Source of the DNA: Boswellia sacra
Taxonomy: Eukaryota; Streptophyta; Magnoliopsida; Sapindales; Burseraceae
Assembly (NCBI GenBank): GCA_013180625.2
Contig: SNVD02009787.1
Coordinates: 124,001-188,000 of the forward strand
Reading direction: 5' to 3'
Length of the DNA: 64,000 nucleotides
Within the stretch, counting starts at the first letter, position 1, and each line of letters opens with the position of its first letter. Below the pieces are notes generated by a model. The model had not been told where the DNA came from. It saw only the letters and a program-made list of their open reading frames with translations, and did no database searches. The position numbers and the translations under genes are program-made. Positions 1 to 11,212 of this stretch are shown here, one piece after another.

Positions 1-321
1 TAAACTATTACCAATTTGGAAATGAATCAACTAATGTATTGGATCTTTCCAAGAAATAGTTTAACTTCTTTCTTTGCTTTGGGCGATGCTATTTCTGTAA
101 TTGCTTTAACCTTGTTGGGATCTACCTTTATCCCTTTCTTGCTAACTACGAATCCCAAGAAATTCCTTGAGATAACTCTAAAAACACACTTCTGTGGATT
201 AAGTTGTAGCTTATACTTCTTAACCCTTTTTAGGAATCTATCTAGTGCTTCAAAATGACCATCTTCAGTCTCACATTTCACCATCATGTCATCTACATAG
301 ACTTTTATCTCCTTGTGCATC
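1..321 (-). pseudogene. Tat-lineage Ty3/gypsy reverse transcriptase fragment (copy 1)
   Basis: The minus strand from 320 to 27 is an open frame of 97 codons. It carries the RT active-site motif YVDD at residues 8-11 (context EIKVYVDDMMVK), followed by the FLGFVVSKKGI block that precedes the RNase H connection. This covers roughly the last third of an RT palm domain. Both edges are cut: the N-terminal side ends at 321, where plus-strand LTR sequence starts, and the C-terminal side runs off the window. The same RT piece with the same junction recurs at 4011-4493, so this is one of two duplicated copies. It is a retrotransposon relic, not a host gene. Confidence 0.85.
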
Positions 322-370
322 TACAACCATTGGAATTTTGAGGCTTGGTGATAAAATAAAGTTGGATAGC
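322..370 (+). mobile_element. Tat-family LTR, first bases (split LTR)
   Basis: About 49 bases resemble the start of the Tat-family LTRs at 4494 and 45685 (shared TTTTGAGGCT block). They are cut off at 370 by the solo LTR at 371-1730 and resume at 1731. The segment directly abuts a minus-strand RT fragment, which is not a normal element order. Confidence 0.6.
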
Positions 371-1730
371 TGACACATCCGAAAATAAGATTGTATCCCA
401 AGTATAGGAGTGTCGAAGTAATAAACCGGGTGAGACCGGGGTCGATCCACAAGGAAAGGGATTTTAGCGCTACAAATTAAAAGTAAGCAAATATGATATG
501 AATGATTCAAAGATATGGCAAGATAATATTAACGATAGATGAGAATAATTAAAATACACAAGTAAAAGGAATTAACACAATAATAATGAAAGCTAAGGTT
601 AGGGGATCCGCCCTTGATATTTCGAATAAGGATAAACAACCCATTTCAGTTATATGAGTTATATTTGCTTCGTTACCAATATTTATACCACTTCTTGTAA
701 ATGGGTTCAAGCATCCAATGTGTCAATCACTATATGTCTACAACAAATCAAGGTTCCTAACTAGATTCATATCAGTAAGGAAGAACCATACGACATCTAT
801 AAAGGATCCAAGCATTTGATATGCCAAAGATTGTCGACAATGGATCAAGACCTCCACTTTACGAATGATGTCAAGATTGATTAAGAAAATAAATATAAAT
901 CATATAAAGCAAACAACACAAGATTATGATTATTAAGCACATACCAAGGGTTAGAGAATCCTTATTCTCATATCAAGGGTTTCACCCTTTCACTTTAGCA
1001 AGGGAGAAATTAGAAAGACATTATAAGAGAAAGAAAACTAACTACAAGAAAAAGGAAATTAATTAATAACACACAAGAGAGAATAACAAGAGATACACAA
1101 TACAAGATCCCAGCTAAGGCCAAGATGCCTTAATGGGTCACAAGGTACCTCTATTTATAGATACATTTAGGGGCAAACTTATCAAATTACAAAGGAATAA
1201 TTGTCAAATATGAGATGCACCAACTTTGACAATTGGGGTAATTGGGTGAACTGACTTTGACCACCGATTTTGACATTTAATTTTTGAGAATTTTAATCAC
1301 ATGTCTCCATGAAAGTCATATATTTTTCTCTCAACTTTTGAGAACATCTTGATTCATACGATTTGGATACGTATTCTGAGAGATATGGTCAAAATACTAA
1401 GCCATGATTAGGCTGGGCTGAAACTGCAGATGGGTTCACTTCAAGCCCATTTTTGGTCCACTAAGAGCCCGAATTTGATGACGCTTCTGAAATACAATCT
1501 TGTAGATAATTTAATCAGCTTTCCAAAACATTAAGATTTTCACCATTTTGATCTATAAATAGAGAGTTATGCCCATTTTACCAAACCTGTAACAAAACCA
1601 AAATTAAGAGGAAGTTAATTCAAAAGATGCAAAGACTACAAATATGCTTAAGTTGAGGAATTTAATGACACTATTAATGCAATATGATGAACCAAGCTCT
1701 TATTAAACATACATATGTAAGTGTTCATCA
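371..1730 (-). mobile_element. Athila-type solo LTR
   Basis: This 1360-bp LTR in minus orientation starts (plus strand) TGACACATCCG and ends TGTTCATCA. These are the same termini as the LTRs of the complete Athila-type element at 7496-17759. No internal sequence is attached on either side. It is flanked by ATAGC (366-370) and ATATC (1731-1735), a 5-bp target duplication with one mismatch, which supports a solo LTR left by recombination between two LTRs. It contains a TATA-like stretch (TATAAATAG on the minus strand near 1150-1160). It splits an older plus-strand Tat LTR. Confidence 0.85.
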
Positions 1731-2190
1731 ATATCAAATGAAGGAAATGTTCGAAATACCCTTGGAAGTTAAAGGAGAAAGGGGTAAGAAGGAATTGGCA
1801 AAGGGTCTCAACAACTACATTTTACTTAAAAGAATCACAAAGATTAATGTAGAAGGAATCTATGTGAAGCTACAAATGTCCAATTTTCACAAAATTTTAC
1901 GAATCACAAATCAGAGTTAAACTCAGAGAGTTATATAAGATTGAACAGAGGGAGGTTAGAAGAGACTACATTGCCAAATGGCAAAATAGAAAGGATAAGG
2001 GTGTAAACAGCCGATCGACTATCAGATAGCCACTCGATTATCAAACAGTCACCTAGCTGTTGGCTAACCACTGACTGATTGTGAAACAGTCACTCTATTA
2101 TTAGCCAATAGCCGCTCGACTATTGGTCATGCATTTTTGACAACTTGCAACTTAATCCTTCCATATTTGTTTTTTTTGCTTCCTTTTTCA
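1731..2190 (+). mobile_element. Tat-family LTR fragment, continued
   Basis: This continues the LTR begun at 322. It matches 4530-4990 closely, including the block of short dyads built on CAGTC/GACTG at about 2000-2130 that marks every LTR of this family in the window (4830-4930, 25210-25340, 43020-43140, 46020-46130). It loses similarity to the other LTRs after about 2190, where 3' UTR minisatellite sequence begins, so it is truncated at its downstream end. Confidence 0.7.
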
Positions 2191-2430
2191 ATCTAACCTC
2201 TCTTGCCCTAACTTTTGCTTGAGCCACCTTTTCGGGTTTTTAACTTAACGGGCTTTTATTCTTATTTTTTCTCTACCTAACTTTTCCCTAAGCTGCCCTT
2301 TCGAGTTTTCAACTTAGCTGGCTTGCCTTAATTTTTGCCCAAGCTGCCTTTTATAGTTTTTGACTTAGCAAGTTTTTTCTTAGTATTTTTTTTCTTTTTT
2401 TTTTTCAAATTTGGCTACAAGAGAGATTGC
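2191..2430. repeat. Tat 3'-region minisatellite
   Basis: Imperfect tandem units of roughly 55 bases share CCTAACTTTTGC, a GCTGCCCTTT-like block and TTTTCAACTTAGC. About three to four degenerate units are visible, followed by a poly-T run. The same minisatellite is at 37370-37525 in the same orientation and at 40310-40530 in reverse. In those copies it lies between the two halves of the antisense reading frame of this Tat family. Confidence 0.65.
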
Positions 2431-3064
2431 CCATTCTAGCACTGCCTGAGGGAGATATTTTTTGTCATAGCCCTCGACTTCAAATGTGGAGGAAACTTTA
2501 GAGACATTGTTCTTGGGTTGATTGGCTTCGAGTCATTTCTAATACTCAAATCCATTAGCACTGTCCATGGTAGAGGCTAGAGCAGATGACAATCAAGAAC
2601 TATATTGCGTGCATGCCTTTGGCAGCTTTCACCTATAATTCATCTTATGATCTTGCTAGATTCTGTTGACAGTATGGACTAAGCAAAGGGTCATGGATTC
2701 ATCGATTGCGCTTGGACTTGGTAGATTGCATGCTCATTATTTAGAGAGTGAGAAAGATTCTTGGCTACATCGAACTATCGAGAGGGATTTGTTCTATGAT
2801 CCTGACTTTGAGATAGACGATGTATACATGGATTGGGTGACCCTTCAAGCTTCCATTCCTAACACTGCTATTCAAGCCAGACAGTGCTGTGAGGAATATG
2901 GCAAGCCTATTTGTAGTCCAACAAAGAGGAAATGATGACATTGATAGTTTCCCTTTTAGCTTAGATGCTATATGCTTTCTTTTTGTCATCATGCAAAAAA
3001 ATGAGATATTTCAAAGACATAGTAATTTCCAAACAATTTCATTTCATTAATAAAAGTATAACTA
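2431..3064 (+). pseudogene. C-terminal part of the antisense ORF of a Tat element
   Basis: The plus strand is open from 2666 to 2935 (89 codons) and ends in a basic SPTKRK tail. A diagnostic block is FYDPDFEIDD near the middle, followed by DWVTLQ. Degraded homologues occur at 5780-6070 (plus) and at 39720-40070 (minus), always just downstream of the integrase C-terminus and antisense to it. Conservation of FYDPDFE, DWVT and the basic tail across three copies argues that this was once translated. I do not know its function. Tat-lineage elements are known to carry extra antisense frames after pol. The rest of the segment shows no other coding. Confidence 0.55.
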
Positions 3065-3325
3065 TTAGTTATTTGAACAATATGTGCATAATGAAACAAC
3101 TCTTGTCACTAAACAGTCATTTCTGGATTTTTTATTAATTATTTTTACTCTCACATTAAATTTTTCTTTTCTCAATTTTTTCTCGCTTTCACAATAGTAT
3201 TCCTTTAGCCTATCCATGTTGATGGGCTCATTGAACTTGTTCCCTTTCATGTCTAATAAGATAAGGGCTCTGCCAGACAAGATCTTCATCATAATGAATG
3301 GACCTCCATAGTTGGGCTTGAACAT
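3065..3325 (-). pseudogene. Tat integrase C-terminal fragment (copy 1)
   Basis: The minus strand encodes about 86 residues starting MFKPNYGGPFIMMKI, the SH3-like C-terminal block of Ty3/gypsy integrases. The same block is at 6255-6491 (minus) and 39357-39558 (plus). It is followed by a lysine-rich tail. The catalytic core and zinc finger are missing: immediately beyond 3360 lies RNase H sequence of the same element, so an internal deletion removed most of the integrase. Confidence 0.75.
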
Positions 3326-3359
3326 CCAATCAACTTTGTAACGTGCTATAGATATGGTT

Positions 3360-4010
3360 TTAACCTTCCATCTCTTAGATCCTAATCTTTATTAGCTTAG
3401 GAGATAACTAACTCCAAATCTCGCAACACTTATATTTCATCGATGCCTATTTCAATCATGACTTTGAACCTAGAGGCATAGGCTTCATACTCAACCAAGT
3501 TATTGGTGGCTCTAAACTTTAGCATCTTAGCAAAAAGAATGACTTCTTTAGTTGTTGAGACCAGACAACTCCTATTTTGGCACCATTTTTATTGATAGCT
3601 TTATCAGAGAACATCTTTCATCCTACTATCGAGATTACCCCTAGATGTTCATATGGGAAATCCAACTTCCTAGTTCATTATCATCGGCCAGATTCATGGC
3701 CAAGAATTTAGCAACTACTTTTTCTTCCACGACTTTCTTGGTGTCATACTCAATGTTAAATTATGACAATTGAACTAGCCATCTTGCTAGCTTTCCCACC
3801 AAAAACTGGTGTGCGAAGATACATCATCAAATCCTTATTTGAGGCAGCCTTAATCATGTAATACTGAAAATAATGCCTTAACTTCTTTGAAAGCCACACC
3901 ATGGCCAAGCACTTCTTGTCCACATAACGATACTTTGTCTCATATGGTAGCAACTTCTTGCTAAGATAGTAAATGGCATGTTCCACACCATATCTTCTTA
4001 TGTCAGCATA
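3360..4010 (-). pseudogene. Tat RNase H fragment
   Basis: The minus frame 3986-3756 reads IYYLSKKLLPYETKYR, a hallmark of the RNase H that follows RT in Ty3/gypsy pol. Around it (3360-3750 and 3987-4010) are further RNase H and connection remnants in shifting frames with several stops. It is a decayed relic. It lies in the expected order relative to the RT fragment on its right, but is fused to the integrase C-terminus on its left. Confidence 0.7.
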
Positions 4011-4493
4011 ATGCCTACGGCTTCTCCTTAAGAGCTACATAGAAAATCAGATTATTGTTGGATTTTGGCGGTCTCAAAATTGGTGAGTTCGTCAATTACT
4101 TCTTAATCTTCTCAAATGCTTCTGAGCACTGACCATTTCACATCACTAGTTAATCCTTCTTTAGGAGTCTCAAGATTGATGCATAAACTGTTGCCAATTT
4201 GGAAATGAATCAACTAATGTATTAGATCTTTCCAAGAAACAATTTAACTTCTTTTCCAGTTTTGGGTGATGGCATCTTTGTAATCGCTTTAAACTTGTTG
4301 GGATCTACCTTTATCCCTACTTACCAACTGTAAATCCCAACAAGTTCCCTAAGGTAAACACACTTCTTTGGATTAAGTTGTAGCTTATACTTCTTGACCC
4401 TTTCCAAAAATTTGTCTAATGCTTCAAAGTGACCATCTCGGGTCTTAGATTTCACCATCATGTCATCGACATAGACTTTTATCTCCTTGTGCA
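4011..4493 (-). pseudogene. Tat reverse transcriptase fragment (copy 2)
   Basis: This is near-identical in layout to 1-321. The minus strand again holds the FTKMMVK-like context around the RT active site (near 4440-4470), and the fragment again stops exactly where plus-strand LTR sequence starts (4494). Several frame breaks are present. Together with copy 1 this shows that an RT/LTR junction was duplicated as a unit. Confidence 0.75.
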
Positions 4494-5554
4494 TCTACAA
4501 ACATTGACATTTTAAGGCTTGATGAGAAAATAAAGATGAATTTCAAACGAAAGAAATGATCGAAATGCCCTTGGAAGCTAAAGAAGAAAAGGGTGAGAAG
4601 GAATTGGCAAAGGGTCTCGATGACTTGCATTTGACTTCAAAAAAATCACAAAAATTAATGTAGAAGGAATCTTTTTTAGCTACGGATGTCTAGTTTTCAC
4701 AAAATCTTACGGATCACAAATTGGAGTTAAACTCATAGAGTTATATGTGATTGAACATATGAAGGTTAGAAGAGACTACACTACAAAATGGCAAAATAGA
4801 AAGGATAAGAGTGTAAGCAGCTAATCGAGTATCAGGCACTGACTCGATTGTCAAACAGTCACTTGGTTGTCAGCTAACCATGGACAGACTGTCAAACAGT
4901 CGCTCTGCTATTAGCGAATAGCTACCCCACTGTTGGTAATGTATTTTTGGAAAATTGCAATTCAAACCTTCCATATTTGTTTCTCTGCTTCCTTTTTCAA
5001 TCCATCCCCTCCCCTATATAAATCCCCCCTCTCCTCACTTTGTAACACTCCGATTATTGAGAATAATCATATCTTCTTCCTCTTGAAGACATGCTTGAAG
5101 TCTTTTTTAGTCTAGGACTCTTAGGTGTTCTATTGCTCTAAACCTAGAAAAGGTAAGTCTTGAGACCAGTCCGCTCTTCTCCCTCTTCTTTTCATGTTTA
5201 CTTTTCTTGCTTAGAATTAAGCATTATTACAATTTATTTTGCTTAGAATAAGCATGTTTAAGATTCGATTTGATGCTTAGAAGCTTGCTAGTGCTATTAT
5301 GAATCGTTCCAACACTTATTTGTTTTGTGAGATGGATAAGTGTGTCGAGATAAGTCCGTTTTTCCTCCTTTATTTAGAAACATGATTAAGTAAGGGATCA
5401 GACTACTCGCATTCATTCCCAATTAAATAATTGGGTGGCGATTCCATTCCCCAGACGTGCCCATTATTCGTTAGTATTCCCTTGAGTCTTAAAAGAGGCT
5501 TTGACACAGTGTCATAGTCACAAACACTCTGATGGGATGAAAGCCCCATTAACA
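4494..5554 (+). mobile_element. Tat-family LTR, internally shortened
   Basis: This LTR in plus orientation begins TCTACAAACATT (a decayed TGTAGATACT start) and ends CCCCATTAACA. It contains the CAGTC/GACTG dyad block (4830-4930), a TATA-like CTATATAAAT at about 5012 and the TTGACACAGTG block near the end. At 1061 bp it is about half the length of the full LTRs at 23675-25680 (2006 bp) and 41463-43483 (2021 bp), so it has lost about 0.95 kb. It is flanked by minus-strand pol pieces on both sides, so it is not a normal terminal repeat of either. Confidence 0.75.
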
Positions 5555-6254
5555 GAGGCTATCCATTCTGGCACTACCTAATGGAGATATTTCTCACTAT
5601 AATCCTCGACTTCACATGAGAAAGAGACTTGAAGGATGTCCTTCTTGGGTTGATTGGTTTTGAGTCATTCTGGATACCCAGATCTATTAGCAATGTCCAT
5701 GGTAGAGGCTAGAACATGTGACAATTGAGACTTACATCACATGTATACCTTTGGTAGGTTTCACCCATAATCTTGCTAGACTGCATTGGTAGTATGGGCT
5801 CAAACGGAGGATCGTGGATTCACCAACTTCATTTGATCCTGATAGACTATTTGCTTGTTATCTAAAGCATGTGAAGGAATCCTGGCCGCATCAAACCATC
5901 GAAAGAAATTTGTTCCATGATCCGATGTCGAGATAGATGATCAAGACAAGGATTGGGTAACCTTTTAGGCTTCCAATCCTAATATTGCTATTTGAGCCAG
6001 ATGGTGCCATGAGCGATATGATGAGCCTGTTTATAGTCCAATGAAGAGGCAGAGATGACATTGACAGTTTTACTATTAGCTTAGATGTTAGATGCTTTCT
6101 TGTAGTCATTATGCAAAATAATAAGATATTTCAAAGGCATATTTGTTTTCAAACAATTTCATTTTATTAATAAAAGTACCATCATTTGTTCTTCGAACGA
6201 TGTATGCATATTGAGATAACTTCTGTCATTAATCAGCGATTTCGGGTTTTTTGA
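5555..6254 (+). pseudogene. Degraded antisense ORF C-terminus and 3' region of Tat element
   Basis: This segment aligns along its length with 2431-3064. The antisense frame block (HQTIERNLFHDP near 5890-5930, basic end near 6040-6060) is broken by stops and frame changes here. No other coding is seen. A poly-T run at 6292-6310 follows just inside the integrase fragment. This is the 3' noncoding and antisense-gene part of the minus-strand Tat element whose integrase is at 6255-7495. Confidence 0.55.
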
Positions 6255-7495
6255 TTAATTATTTTTCCACTCACACTCTCTCTTTCTCTTGTTTTTTTTT
6301 TTTTTTTTTAACATATAGTATTGCTTCAGCCTATCCATGTTGATGAGCTTAGTGAACTCGTTTCCCTCTATATCTAACAAGATGATGGCTTCACTGGACA
6401 TGACCTTTTTCACAATGAAGGGGCCTTCGCAGTTGGGCTTAAACTTTCCTCTCGAATCAAATACAACTGGTCTCATTTGCTTAAGGAACATTCCCCTTAT
6501 TTGAACTTTCTCACCTTGATTCTCTTGTTAAAGGCTTGAGCAACTCGTTTCTGGTATAGTTGCATATGATATCTAGCCCTTATTCTCTTCTCATCAATCG
6601 AGGCTAATAGTTCACATCTATTACGAATCTACTCCCCTTCAAGAATTCTTGCTTCCATCAAAACTCTCGTCGATTTAATTTTTATATCAATTGGTACGAC
6701 TGCTTTTGAACTGTACACTAATGAGAAGGGCGTCATGCCTGTTGAGCTTCTAGGTGTTGTTTTGCAACTCCATAGCACAAATGACAACTTTTCTACCCAA
6801 TCTTTATATGTCTACACTATCTAGGCCAATATCTTCTTACTGTTCTTATTGGTTGCTTCTACTACTCTATTCACTATTGGCCAATATGGAGATGACTTAT
6901 GATACTCAATCCTTTACTTCTCAAACAAGGCTCTAGTCTTAGCCTAGAGATGAACCCCATTGCCAATCACAACATGATACGGTACTCCAAATATGCAAAT
7001 GATATTCTTCTTCATGAACTTTGTCATTTGCTTTGCCCCCAGTTTGCTATAGGACTCAGCTTCTGCCTATTTAGTGAAGTGATCAATTACTACTACTGCA
7101 TATTGATGCCTATTAGAGGCTGACGGCCTATGCTACAATGCCTCATGCTGCAAATCGCCACAATGCCACCATTTCCTGCAGCTCCAATGATGGTTGATGA
7201 ATCAAATTTTCATTGATCTGACATTAACAACACTTCTTTACAAACTAGACACAATTCGTCTCCATGGTTAGCCAATAGAATCCTTGCCTCATTGTCTTCT
7301 TACAAGTGACAACCTATATACACCACTCTAGATTTCTTTCATAAGCCTTCTATCTTTTATCTCATTAACACATCTTAGTTGTATCCCTTCCAACATTCTT
7401 TTGTACATTACTCTTTGATAATAAGTGAATGATTGGGATAACCTTTACAGCACAAGTCGATCTTTCTCATCAGCCCCATATGGCAAGACCCTCTT
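6255..7495 (-). pseudogene. Tat integrase (3' half of the split Tat element)
   Basis: Read on the minus strand from 7495 down, the order is: the pre-integrase stretch that continues RNase H from 17760 (LPYGADEKDRLVL), the zinc-finger region, a decayed catalytic core (7130-6700), and the C-terminal block MFLKQMRPVVFDSRGKFKPN (6491-6432) with a lysine-rich tail. Many stops and frameshifts are present. The frame on the far side of the Athila insertion ends RYLEE at 17760-17785, and joining the two sides gives the normal Tat order. This proves the insertion site. Integrase would join element DNA to the host chromosome; this copy is inactive. Confidence 0.8.
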
Positions 7496-8906
7496 TGACA
7501 CATCCGAAAATAGGATCTCTCCCAACTATAGGAGTGTCGAAGTAATAAACCTGGTGAGGCCGGGGTCAATCCATGAGGAAGGAGATTTTAGCGCTACAAA
7601 TTAAAAGGTAAGCAAGTATGATATGAATAATCAAGATGATTTTAACAAAAGGTGGTAAAACCATCCATGGAAATAGGAGGTAAAACCTACCATAGCAAAT
7701 GGAAGAACAATTTCATAAGCAATAAATAAGAACAATTAGAGTACAAAAGTAAGAGGATTTAACACAATAGTAATGAAAGCTAATGTTAGGGGATTCACTT
7801 TTGATATATCAAATAAGGATAAGTAGCCCATTTTAGTTCTATGAATTATATTTGTTTCGTTACCCATATTTATACCACGTCTTGTAAATGGGTTCAAGCA
7901 TCCAATGTACGAATCACCATATGTCTGCAACAAATCAAGGTTCCTAGCTAGATTCTTGTCGGTAAGGAAGAACCAAACGATATCTAGAAAGGATCCAAGT
8001 ATTTGATGTGCAAAGGGTTGTCTAAAATGGATTAAGACCTCCACTTTATAAGTGGTGTCAAGATTGATTAAAGAAGTAAATATAAATCACATAAATTAAA
8101 TAATACAAGATTATGATTATTAAGCACATGTCAAGGGTTAGAAAATCCTTATTCTCATATCAATTGTTTCACCCTTTCACCTTAGCAAGAGAGAATTTAG
8201 CAAAACATTATAAAAGAAAGAAAACAAATTGCAAGAAAAAGAAAATTCATTAATAACATTAAAACACAAGAAAGAAAAACACAATAACAAGAGATCTCAG
8301 CCAAGGCCAAGATGCCCTAATGAGCCGCAAGGCACCTCTATTTATAGATACATTTAGTGGCAAATTTATCAAATTACAAATGAACATTTGTCAAATATTT
8401 TGTTGACAATTGGGGTAATTAGGTGAACCAATTTTGAGCACCAATTTTGGCACCGTATTATTTGAGAATTTTGATCACATGTCTTCATAAAAGTTGTAGA
8501 TATTTCTCTCAGCTTTCTAGAAAATATTGATCATATAATTTAGGTACGTATATCAAGAGATATGGTCAAAATACTGAGGCATGATCAGGCTGGGCTGAAA
8601 CTGCATATGGGTTCACTTCAAGCCCATTTTTGGTCCACTAAGAGTCCGAATTTGATAATACTTGGGAAATACAATCTTGTAGATAATTTAATTAGCTTTC
8701 CAAAATATTAAGATCTACACCATTCTGATTTGTAAACGGAAAGTTAGGCCCATTTTAGCAAACCTACAACAAACTAAAATTAAGAGAAAGTTAATTCTAA
8801 AGATGCAAAGACTACAAATATGCTTAAGTTGACGAATTTAATGAAACTATTGATGCAATATGATGAATTAAGCTCTTATTAAGCATACATATTTTAGTGT
8901 TCATCA
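7496..8906 (-). mobile_element. Athila 3' LTR
   Basis: This 1411-bp LTR has element-sense termini TGATGAACAC and GGATGTGTCA. Next to it on its 5' side (8907-8917, plus CAACCCCTAAT) is the purine-rich tract that primes plus-strand synthesis. The LTR has a TATA-like TATAAATAG on the minus strand at about 8338-8350. Confidence 0.93.
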
Positions 8907-9488
8907 CAACCCCTAATCAGCTTATTGCTAGTCCCTAGCAATTAAAGCGTTGTTATTTAGAAGTGATTTATGAAATTTTACATCCAAGGTGGTCATTATT
9001 GCATTCTCCTTGATTTTATCCAAATAAACAAACTCTCAACCGATTTTTTTTTTAAATGACTCATGTACCTTCAATCAAGATATTAACAAACCTTCGTTTT
9101 TTTTTAATTGTGCTCTGTTATTAGTTCTAATAGTTGTTAAGGCTAACAACCATAGGTAGGGGGCATTCATTCATCATTATTTTTTTGTATATATATATAT
9201 ATATATATGTATGCATATATATATATATGTATAGACATATACATATATATACATATACATACATATACATATATGTATACATATATATATATATGTATAG
9301 ACATATACATATATATATATACACATATACATACATATACATATACATATACATATGTATATATATATATTCATTCATCATTATTTTTGTGTATATATAT
9401 ATATATATTCTTTTTTTTTTAAAGAATGCATCTTTAACCCATGTAGTGAGCTCTACATGTAGGGGGCATTCATTCATCATTATTTTTT

Positions 9489-9545
<57 letters not shown>

Positions 9546-10561
9546 TCATTCATCATTATTTTTGTGTATATATATATATTTTCTTTTTTTTAAAGAATGC
9601 ATCTTTAACCCATGTAGTGAGCCCTAGGCTAATGACTTCTAAACTAGTTGGTCTTAGGACATTAGGTGTTAGGACACCCCTACGAGCTTAACGACTCGAG
9701 TTACCGATACTATATTCTTGCTTAGAAACTTATGGATAGTGCAATGTTTAATCCCATTAAGCTTTCTTCTTAATCCATGTAACGAGCTTTGGGCCAATAG
9801 CTTCCAAACCAATTGGTCTTAGGGTATTAGGTGTTAAGGCACCCCTTGGGCTTAATTGCTTGAATTAAGGAGGCTACGAGATCAAACTTATCCATAATCG
9901 CTCTTTTCTTTTCTTTTTTTAACTTTCCCCTTCTTTTTGTTATTATCCTAAACAAAACAAAAGAACTTAAATATTACAACATTTCATTTCGCCGCCCACA
10001 ATCATGCATCAAGGTATGTGTGTGTGTGAAGAAAGGTTCATGAATACTTGCTTAATGAGTACATCAGCACATAGTTTATTAAATGATAAGGTCATGACAG
10101 TTCATAGATTTGAATAATTCAAAGTGAAGTGAATAAGTTCTTCTTGTTATAAATTTCTAAAATCAAAACTAAATAATATCAAGTTAGTTAAAATAAGTCT
10201 TCGAAAATGCAAAAATAAAATGATAAATTGGTTAGAATATGCTTCAAGAGTTCAAACTGACCCTCTTTACTCTGCCATTCCTTACCCAGAATGCGTCTCA
10301 AGAGGATTTGAACTCCTTACACCGCATCCTGAATCTAATTACTAACTTGCTTTTTCTTTTCTTTTTTTTTTTGTAAGAAAAAGAAAGTTCAAGGCACACT
10401 TAAGTCTACTATCCTTGCCCCCGAAGAAAATGAAACATTGTCCTAAATGTTTAAATGTAGAGAGATAAAGTACAGGAGACATTACCTGAAGCTTCTGTTA
10501 TTCAAGAGAGATGACCTGAAAAACATGTAAAATAAAATGCTAAAATAAAAGACAAGAAAAA
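8907..10561 (-). other. Athila 3' untranslated region with microsatellites
   Basis: No protein coding is seen over 1.65 kb. The region aligns in reverse with 30500-31851 of the gag-only element, including the CTAATACCCTAAGACCAACTGG-type spacer, so it is native element 3' UTR. TA-rich microsatellites lie at 9184-9415 and 9490-9580. Open frames here are made of TAT/ATA codons only and are not genes. The LOG copy begins at its upper edge. Confidence 0.75.
9184..9590. repeat. (TA)n / (TACATA)n microsatellite, duplicated with its flank
   Basis: Runs of TA and TACATA units occur at 9187-9370, 9391-9408, 9495-9545 and 9566-9580. They are separated by two copies of a unique flank (CATTCATCATTATTTTT, then AAAGAATGCATC). 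The unit of flank plus TA tract is duplicated in tandem, which suggests slippage or unequal exchange at the tract. Confidence 0.9.
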
Positions 10562-11212
10562 TTACAAACGAAAATTCATGTCCAATTTACACTTTTTCTT
10601 TTGTCCCCTTGACCAATTAATTTGAGTTTTAACTGGGTCAGGTTTATACTCGACTGCTTGTAATTTGTTAAGTAACTCACTAGCAGAAGTGGCAGAAACA
10701 AGGATCTGTCACACCGAATGAGGGATAAAATTCTGTTCCACAACTGCATCAACAAAACTTATCAAAGGATCAAAGAAATTTTTAACATTCAACAAACCTA
10801 TGGGTTTTTTATGGAGATTTAGTTGGGCCCAAGAGGCAATTTGAAAAATTCCTTCAAGAGTACCCAAGCCACCTGGTAAAGCAATAAAGGCATCTGAATT
10901 GATAAACATATATGCCATGCATTCATGCATGGAGGAGACTTGTAACTCCTTCCCAACCATTTTTCCGACGATGCTTTCTACAGCCAAAGCTTTAAGAATA
11001 ATACCTAAAACTTGACTACCTTTTACAAGTGCAACTGTTGACACACAACCCATTAACCCGAGGCTACCTCCCCCATAAACCACACAAATCTTTCTTTCAG
11101 CTAATAGCCTACAAAGATAATTTGCTACTACTACAAATTCTTCAGTTTTGCCTAGTCGTGATCCACAAAATACACATATCCTTTGGATTCAACGTTTTAA
11201 AGTTCCCTCCAT
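10562..11212 (-). pseudogene. LOG-like: Intronless LOG (LONELY GUY) cytokinin riboside 5'-monophosphate phosphoribohydrolase copy captured in Athila
   Basis: The frame runs from ATG (11212-11210) to TAA (10564-10562), 216 codons, the usual LOG length, without introns. LOG enzymes release active cytokinin bases from their nucleotides. Family landmarks in order are ICVFCGS (residues 10-16), VVYGGGSLGLMG (about 42-53), SDAFIALPGGLGTLEG (LOG signature PGGxGTxxE) and GLLNV. Two in-frame TGA stops (codon 8, 11191-11189; codon 168, 10711-10709) sit where CGA is the simplest ancestor. The conserved Arg after MHE is Cys (codon 98, TGC, 10921-10919). All three changes fit C-to-T at CpG. Native genes have several introns, so the copy came through mRNA. 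It lies in the same direction as the element's gag and pol. It is dead, though complete end to end. Confidence 0.9.

Noticed and set aside
9127..9691. Open frames on both strands of up to 185 codons
   Set aside because: They consist of Tyr/Ile/His codons from (TA)n and (TACATA)n microsatellites and have no protein features.
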